From Planctomycetota bacterium (lineage in GTDB: Bacteria > Planctomycetota > UBA1135 > UBA2386), in the NCBI GenBank assembly GCA_029936315.1, contig JAPYTD010000001.1, forward strand, positions 41,335 through 99,719: DNA of 58,385 bases, given 5' to 3'. Each line of letters starts with the position of its first letter. Position 1 is the first letter of the stretch. Made by a program: the position numbers and the translations under genes. Positions 53,193 to 58,385 of the stretch are shown one piece after another. The notes under the pieces are model-generated. The model was given only the letters and a program-made list of their open reading frames with translations. It searched no databases and was not told where the DNA came from.

Positions 53193-55010
53193 TTAGCGGA
53201 CCCGGAGGCCGGCGGGCATCAGGGCGTAGATCTTGGTCTTGCCGTCGCCGACGAGGGCTTCGTGGAGCAGGCTCAAGACTTCGCGGTAGCGGCCGCATTC
53301 GTTGAGCAGGAGCTGCAGGGCGGCGGAGTTCGCAGAGGCTTCGATGTGGGCGTCGAAAAGCGAACTGAACAGCGAATCAGCGAAGTTGCCGGGTTCGGGA
53401 ACGTGACGCACTTCGAGGTCGCCTTCGATCTTGGCGCGCTTCCGAACCATGGCGATCGCTTCGGCGACGCCACCGATCTTGTCCACGAGGCCGTTCTCGA
53501 GTGCTTGCTGACCAGACCACACGCGGCCACCGGCAATTGCGTCGACCTGCTCTGAGGTCTTGCCGCGCGAGGTTGCGACGATGCCCAGGAAGCGATTGTA
53601 GATCTCGTCGACGCCGCTCTGGATGCGGGCCCGGGCCTCCGAGCTCCATGGACGATCCATGGCGTCCATCATCGGACCTTCGTCGATGCGCACCATCTCG
53701 CTGTGCACGCCGAGACGACGCATCAGCGCACCCGGTTGGAAGCGCATGCCAAACACACCAATCGAACCGGTGATCGTGCCGACTTCGGCGAAGATCGGTT
53801 CGCTGATCGCGGTGATCCAATAGCCACCCGACGCAGCCAGCTCACCCATCGAGAACACCACGGGCTTCTTCTCGGCGAGGCGCTTGATCGCCTGGCGAAT
53901 GGCTTCACTGGCGGTTGCCGAACCACCGGGTGAGTTGATCCGGATGACGACCCCCTTAACGAGCTCGTTGTCGGCAAGCTTGTCGAGACGCTTGACCGAC
54001 GGACCGCTGACCATGCTGCCGGCCGACGCCGAGTTGCCATCGACAATCTGGCCGGAGAGGTGCATGACCACAATCTGCGGATCCTCGATCTCCTCTTCCT
54101 TGTTCGACTTGAGCAGGCTGCCGATCAACGACATCAGATCACGACGCCGCTTCTTCTTCTTGGGCGCGACGTCCTCGAGTTCGAAGTCGCCGTTACCGCG
54201 CGCCAAGGTCAAGGCACGCTTGGCGCCAGTCCAAGGCACCAGACGATCGACGAGACCTTCGAGCAGCGCCTGCTTGGCAGTGAACGACCGCAGCTCCTGC
54301 AGATCGCGCACCTTGCCCGTCGACAGCTTGCGACCCGACGCGATGCGACGAACGATGTCCTGGTTCATCGACGTCAACATGGCTTGGTAGTGCTCGCGCA
54401 AGTGCTTCGACATCGCCGGCAGCATGTAGGGCTCGACCGCTCCCTTGAACTCACCGACGCGCGTCACCTCAACCTGCACACCTAGCAAGTCGAGCGCATC
54501 CTTGAAGTGCATGACGTTCATCGCCGGCGAACGCAGGTCGATCCCGCCCATGTCGGCGAGCATGATGCGATCGCACTGCGCCGCAATTTGATAGCTACCG
54601 ATGCCAGCGTGTTCGAGGTAGCAGGTGATCTTCTTGCCCGAGTTGCGCACGCGCGTGATGGCGCGCTCCAGCTCGCGTTGCTGCGCCAGGTTGAAACCAG
54701 CGCCAGCCGACAGGTCGAGCAATACCGTCTTGCCGGGAGCCGACGCCAACTCGTCGACCATCTCAAGGAACTGGAAGAACGACTTCGGAGTGCCGCCGCC
54801 AGTCAACACACTCATCGGGTTGAAACCGACTTCGGGCAGGTCGGCGTAAGCACCCGATGGCCGCAGGAACGCGACCTTCTCAGGCTCTGCCGGTTGCGCT
54901 TCTTCGGCAGCCGACTTGGTGGTCGTGACGACTGCATCCTGCGCCGTGGCGAGCGGCATGAGCAGGAGGGTCGTGAAAAATGGGACAGACGAAAGTAGTT
55001 GGATGCGCAT
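53193..55010 (-). CDS. sppA: Signal peptide peptidase SppA (67K type)
   Basis: 605 aa from the ATG at 55010, which gives a signal anchor (MRIQLLSSVPFFTTLLLMPLATA). Two tandem S49 domains: the N-terminal half carries the catalytic Lys in VGEFKGAVEPYM, the C-terminal half the nucleophile Ser in MGELAASGGYWI, with the oxyanion region INSPGGSATASEAI. Cleaves leftover signal peptides in the cytoplasmic membrane. Confidence 0.93.
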   Translation of the reverse strand: MRIQLLSSVPFFTTLLLMPLATAQDAVVTTTKSAAEEAQPAEPEKVAFLRPSGAYADLPEVGFNPMSVLTGGGTPKSFFQFLEMVDELASAPGKTVLLDLSAGAGFNLAQQRELERAITRVRNSGKKITCYLEHAGIGSYQIAAQCDRIMLADMGGIDLRSPAMNVMHFKDALDLLGVQVEVTRVGEFKGAVEPYMLPAMSKHLREHYQAMLTSMNQDIVRRIASGRKLSTGKVRDLQELRSFTAKQALLEGLVDRLVPWTGAKRALTLARGNGDFELEDVAPKKKKRRRDLMSLIGSLLKSNKEEEIEDPQIVVMHLSGQIVDGNSASAGSMVSGPSVKRLDKLADNELVKGVVIRINSPGGSATASEAIRQAIKRLAEKKPVVFSMGELAASGGYWITAISEPIFAEVGTITGSIGVFGMRFQPGALMRRLGVHSEMVRIDEGPMMDAMDRPWSSEARARIQSGVDEIYNRFLGIVATSRGKTSEQVDAIAGGRVWSGQQALENGLVDKIGGVAEAIAMVRKRAKIEGDLEVRHVPEPGNFADSLFSSLFDAHIEASANSAALQLLLNECGRYREVLSLLHEALVGDGKTKIYALMPAGLRVR

Positions 55011-55186
55011 GAGAGTCGTGAGCCACATCGCCCGGGTCAAAGGGCTGTGGGCATGTGGTGCGCCAACGTAGCCGACTTCCCGAGCGATCTGTCGCGACTA
55101 GCCAAATGCCGTCACTGACAATTGCCGAACCGCGCATGCGACATACCGTTGGGGGCATGCTTGCGCGATGCCGCGCCGCGCGGTGC

Positions 55187-57235
55187 TTACTCGCCGATCG
55201 CGCGCTCGTCGCCAGGATCCTGACGCTGGATGACCAACGTCGCCGAACGCGGACGACCATGCTCATTCTTGGGCCAAGTGCTCAGCGGCTCCCCCGGAAT
55301 ACTCGGCGTGTCATCCGGCCGCTCGCCAGGGTGTTGGATGTTGATAAACAGCGTGCGGCCGTCGCGCGTCTGCGTGATACCCGTAACTTCGCAACCGCGG
55401 GGCCCCGTCAAGAAGCGTCGCACTTCTTTGGTATTGGGATCGACGGCCATCAACTGGTTGTGACCCATGCCGGCATAGGCACCACTGTTGATGGTCGAAG
55501 ACGACACATCGGTCTGCACCCACAACACGCCACGACGGTCGAGGAAAAGCCCATCCGGTGAACCAAAGTCTTGCCGCGGCTCACCAGTCAAGACGTCGCC
55601 GCGATGTTCGATCTCAGGGTGCGTGCGGTTGCCGCCCTTCAAGAACACTTCCCACGTGAACATCTCTGCCGCCGCATCACCGCCTTGCTCCGTCCAACGA
55701 ATGATGTGGCCGAACATGTTGTTCGCGCGCGGATTGGCCGCGTGCTCTTGCTCGGTGCGGCGCTTGTTGTTGTTGCTCAAGCTGCAGTAGACCTCGCCGA
55801 CTGGTTCGCCAATGCCTTGGTGCAGCGGCGCAACCAACCACTCCGGACGATCCATTTGCGTGGCTCCAACCAACCGCGCAGCCTCGCGCGCGTAGATCGC
55901 AATCGCCCCAGGATCGTCACCGAATCGTTTTCGCAGAACGGGGTTTTTCGGCGTCAACGGGAGCCACTGCGCGTTGCCCTTGCCGTCTTCCGCGACCTTG
56001 TCTTCGAACTTCGCAACATAGAGTGTGCCTTCATCGAGCAAACCCCAGTTGGCGGCGGGATCATCCGGGTTCCATGGCTTGGCCGAAACGAACTTGTAGA
56101 TGAACTGGAAGCGCTCATCGTCACCCATGTAGATGACGACGCGGCCATCCTTGGCAATCACGACACCAGCGTTCTCGTGGCGGAAGCGACCGAGGGCCGT
56201 GCGCTTGACCGGCGGCTTGTCGGGGTGGCGCGGGTCGATCTCTACGACCCAACCAAAGCGATTGGCGTGGTTGCGCGAACCCAAGAGGTCCGCATCATAG
56301 CGAGAGTCGTACTTATCCCACCCGTAGCGCGTCTGAAAGCCTGGCGGGATGCCGTACTTGTTACCCAGCCCATACGCGACCTCTTCCGGCGACTTGTCGT
56401 CGCCGACGCGTTTGAAGTAGCTCTGAAAGTTCTCTTCACACGTCAGGTATGTGCCCCACGGGGTGAAGCCACTCGAGCAGTTCGCGAACGTGCCATGCGT
56501 GCTAATGCCCTCGTGCTCACCCTGCGTGAACGCTTCCCCGCTGGTGCGCATCATCTTGTGACCGCGCGCCGGTCCGCCAATCTCGATCTCGGTGTCGCCG
56601 TCGACCTTGAAGCCGCCGCCCTTGTGCCAGTTCATCTTCGCATCGCGATGGATGTTGACCAGGGACACGCCAACCGCAGCCTGCGCCTTGCGCATGTTGT
56701 CGGCCGAGTGGGATGCGATGCCGTTTTCGTACAACAACCCGAGATCGACGTACTCGTGATTGATCGCCAGCACGCCGCGGTCCGACCGCTCCGTGCCGTC
56801 GTCATTCTTGTCGGCGAAGAAGACCATGCCGTCATGGTGCATGCCGGCCTGTTGCTCTTGTTCCGCGGCCGTGTTGCCCGGCCACCAGGCCGGTCCGTTC
56901 TCGGCCAGTGGATCCCCCCACGCCAAGAACACCTTCGCGTCGTAGCCGCGCGCTACCAAGACAGTGTCTTGGGCTGCAGGCGCCAACGGCTCGAAGCCAA
57001 GCAGTCCTTTCGGCCACGGCTGCGTGTGCGACGGGCGCGAAGTAGCGGGCAATCGCACAAGCCCAACCGCCAACGCGCCCAACGAAGCAGAAAAGACCTG
57101 GCGCCGGGTCGGCCCATCGGCGTTGTCGTTCGGCGATGGGCGGCGAGTCGAAGAGGATGATTCTTGCCCTGGCACCGTACTAGCACGCTTGGGGTTGGAG
57201 GACGGTTTTGGCGTGGGAGTGCGGTCGGATGTCAT
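55187..57235 (-). CDS. PhoX-like alkaline phosphatase (DUF839), Tat-exported
   Basis: 682 aa from the ATG at 57235. A low-complexity leader of about 40 residues precedes a Tat signal (TRRQVFSASLGALAVGLV). PhoX hallmarks include CSSGFTPWGTYLTCEENFQ with metal-binding residues, GRFRHENAGV, NRFGWVVEIDP and VGEVYCSLSNNNKR. Ca/Fe-dependent phosphatase for extracellular phosphate esters. The leader contains the dispersed repeat copy C. Divergence from typical PhoX cannot be judged further here. Confidence 0.92.
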   Translation of the reverse strand: MTSDRTPTPKPSSNPKRASTVPGQESSSSTRRPSPNDNADGPTRRQVFSASLGALAVGLVRLPATSRPSHTQPWPKGLLGFEPLAPAAQDTVLVARGYDAKVFLAWGDPLAENGPAWWPGNTAAEQEQQAGMHHDGMVFFADKNDDGTERSDRGVLAINHEYVDLGLLYENGIASHSADNMRKAQAAVGVSLVNIHRDAKMNWHKGGGFKVDGDTEIEIGGPARGHKMMRTSGEAFTQGEHEGISTHGTFANCSSGFTPWGTYLTCEENFQSYFKRVGDDKSPEEVAYGLGNKYGIPPGFQTRYGWDKYDSRYDADLLGSRNHANRFGWVVEIDPRHPDKPPVKRTALGRFRHENAGVVIAKDGRVVIYMGDDERFQFIYKFVSAKPWNPDDPAANWGLLDEGTLYVAKFEDKVAEDGKGNAQWLPLTPKNPVLRKRFGDDPGAIAIYAREAARLVGATQMDRPEWLVAPLHQGIGEPVGEVYCSLSNNNKRRTEQEHAANPRANNMFGHIIRWTEQGGDAAAEMFTWEVFLKGGNRTHPEIEHRGDVLTGEPRQDFGSPDGLFLDRRGVLWVQTDVSSSTINSGAYAGMGHNQLMAVDPNTKEVRRFLTGPRGCEVTGITQTRDGRTLFINIQHPGERPDDTPSIPGEPLSTWPKNEHGRPRSATLVIQRQDPGDERAIGE
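57168..57194 (+). repeat. Dispersed short repeat, copy C (inside the PhoX leader)
   Basis: CCTGGCACCGTACTAGCACG then CTTGG. Read on the minus strand it encodes part of the PhoX leader (KRASTVPGQ). Confidence 0.55.
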
Positions 57236-57339
57236 GGCTAGGTGCACCCTACGGCGCGGCCACCCGGTCTGCAATTCACCGTGAAGGCCGGGGGGGACAA
57301 CGCGCTGCGTCGATCGCGGGCCGCAAAGAACGCCGTCTG

Positions 57340-57405
57340 AAGGATCGGGAGACGCAGGTCATTTCGAATGCGCCGACCGTCGTGCTTAAGATCGAGAAGC
57401 AGTAA
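57340..57405 (+). pseudogene. Possible C-terminal coding remnant
   Basis: One frame reads KDRETQVISNAPTVVLKIEKQ-like (ending at TAA 57403-57405), with the look of a protein C-terminus but no upstream gene. No family recognised; low confidence. Confidence 0.25.
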
Positions 57406-57413
57406 GAGGATAT

Positions 57414-57432
57414 TACTGTGCCTGGCACAGTA
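57414..57432. repeat. Palindromic hairpin, possible copy D of the repeat / terminator
   Basis: TACTGTGCC-T-GGCACAGTA is a 9-bp perfect inverted repeat followed by TTTT; CCTGGCACAGTA resembles the start of copies B and C. Could end transcription into the PhoX/DUF4476 interval. Confidence 0.45.
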
Positions 57433-57444
57433 TTTTGCCCTTCG

Positions 57445-58385
57445 CTAGCGGCTCAAGAGGCTCAGCGCCTTCTTGCGACCTGAGTCGAACGAGAACGTCT
57501 TGGCCAGTTTGCGACGTTCCTCGAGCGACAGGTTTCGCCAGCGCGGTGCCATGATCTTGATCGCCGTGAGGCGATCGCTGTCGAAGCTGAAGGCGCGAAG
57601 TAGCTTGTTGGCGTTCTTGTAGGTCACTTCGCCGTGCACGGTCGGCGCGAACTGCTTGATCAGGTTGATCCTGCCGGAATCGAAGCTGAACAGCTGGAGG
57701 AACCTGATCAGGTCACCCTCATCGAGATCCATGCGGCCGGGCTTTGCGAGCGTCGAGAATGCCGAGCCGCGACCCGAATCGAATGAGAACGTCGCGATTG
57801 CGGCGTGAGCCGTGCCGGCATCGATCGGCTTCACCTTCTCAACGAGCAGATCAAAGGCACGTTTGCGGCCGGAATCGAATGAAAATGCCTTTATGGCCTT
57901 GAGGAAGCGTTCGTTGGTGACATCCGGCTCGTACTGCAAAACCATCGCCAACAACGCGGCGCGATTGCTATCAAACGACATCGACGCGAACGCGTGCCAA
58001 CCGCGGTCGCCATCGAACCGGCCCTGCGGGCCCATGTATAGCTGCAAGAACGGCATGAAGGCCGGCGACCCCGGCATGCCACGTACGAGCTCGTCGAAGG
58101 CGCGGTGGGAGCCATCATCCACCCGGGGGATGAACCGGTTGCAGAGCATCATCATCGTCGAGTCGCTCTGCGAGATACCGATCATCTCACCCAGCCAATA
58201 GCCATCGATGTCGCTGATCTTGTCTGCGCCTTCGGTCAACAACTGATCAACGAACGCGGCGTTACCACTCTTGCCGCGTTGCGGGTAGGTCCAGCGCCCC
58301 CGGCTGTTCGTGACCTGGGTGTTCTCGGGCAGGGCGACGGCGCGCACGAGCAGCACGAGGTGGGCCGCATCGATCGACTCGCTTG
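57445..58385 (-). CDS. DUF4476-type repeat protein, 5' end beyond the window
   Basis: At least 313 residues visible; the frame stays open to the window edge, so the real start is outside. Six repeats of about 36 residues each carry the motif (M/F)SFDS(G/N/D)R (for example AFSFDSGRKRAF, TFSFDSGRGSAF, LFSFDSGRINLI, AFSFDSDRLTAI, TFSFDSGRKKAL), as in DUF4476, a helical repeat family of unknown function. The upstream half is a separate mixed domain (IDGYWLGEMIGISQSDSTMMML). Confidence 0.8.
   Translation of the reverse strand, partial: SESIDAAHLVLLVRAVALPENTQVTNSRGRWTYPQRGKSGNAAFVDQLLTEGADKISDIDGYWLGEMIGISQSDSTMMMLCNRFIPRVDDGSHRAFDELVRGMPGSPAFMPFLQLYMGPQGRFDGDRGWHAFASMSFDSNRAALLAMVLQYEPDVTNERFLKAIKAFSFDSGRKRAFDLLVEKVKPIDAGTAHAAIATFSFDSGRGSAFSTLAKPGRMDLDEGDLIRFLQLFSFDSGRINLIKQFAPTVHGEVTYKNANKLLRAFSFDSDRLTAIKIMAPRWRNLSLEERRKLAKTFSFDSGRKKALSLLSR

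Noticed and set aside
55571-57160. 529-aa ORF antisense to the PhoX-like gene
   Set aside because: No family motif; the minus strand is a full PhoX.

Overview
The window is GC-rich bacterial chromosome with about 43 intact genes plus several broken ones. Three Tat/Sec-exported or lipoprotein-type secreted sulfatases, two FG-GAP/VCBS proteins, a Tat-exported Gfo/Idh/MocA oxidoreductase, a PhoX-like phosphatase and many secreted multidomain hydrolases suggest an environmental heterotroph of the Planctomycetota type. That placement is inferred from gene content only; no rRNA, tRNA or phylogenetic marker other than leuS is present.

Layout. 0-9.5 kb: secreted polysaccharide and phosphate-ester hydrolases (three sulfatases, oxidoreductase, FG-GAP protein, purple-acid-phosphatase-like enzyme). 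9.6-15.1 kb: a LamG plus tandem endonuclease/exonuclease/phosphatase protein, small secreted proteins and a TMTC-like membrane/TPR protein. 15.3-24.0 kb: small membrane protein, RRM RNA-binding protein, fatty-acid desaturase, then a TetR - RND/MMPL transporter - LolA-like protein - beta-barrel operon with an operator-like dyad before tetR. 24-31.8 kb: gene remnants, a DUF1801 protein, FG-GAP protein, AlkC-like protein and a beta-lactamase/esterase fusion. 31.9-35.9 kb: a selenium neighbourhood. 35.9-45.6 kb: leuS, a ferredoxin/methyltransferase/ATP-grasp operon, a Na+/solute symporter, a MinD-like ATPase and an FHA-protease. 45.6-58.4 kb: cutC, GAF, thioesterase, PLP dehydratase, secretin-N-domain-like protein, HIT/TPR operon, uridine kinase, SppA, PhoX-like phosphatase and a DUF4476-type repeat protein cut by the window edge.

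The most notable content is at 32.5-35.9 kb. Two genes are interrupted by an in-frame TGA exactly where a redox selenocysteine is expected: a SelW/Rdx-family protein (CxxU, with a 7-bp GUC-loop hairpin at a bacterial SECIS distance) and an exported TlpA/AhpC-like thioredoxin (UGPC). Between them lies a close match to SenB, the selenosugar synthase of the selenoneine pathway, without its usual SenA partner. SenB shares overlapping start codons with a divergent lipoprotein-type methyltransferase. Standard ORF calling splits or misses both selenoproteins.

A second theme is gene decay. Five loci (sulfatase, DMT/EamA transporter, carboxypeptidase-regulatory-like protein, macro domain, DUF1572/DinB-like) survive as short fragments; in three of them the N- and C-terminal ends remain while the middle is gone. 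A short dispersed repeat (core CCGTACTAGCAC) occurs at three or four sites in the second half.
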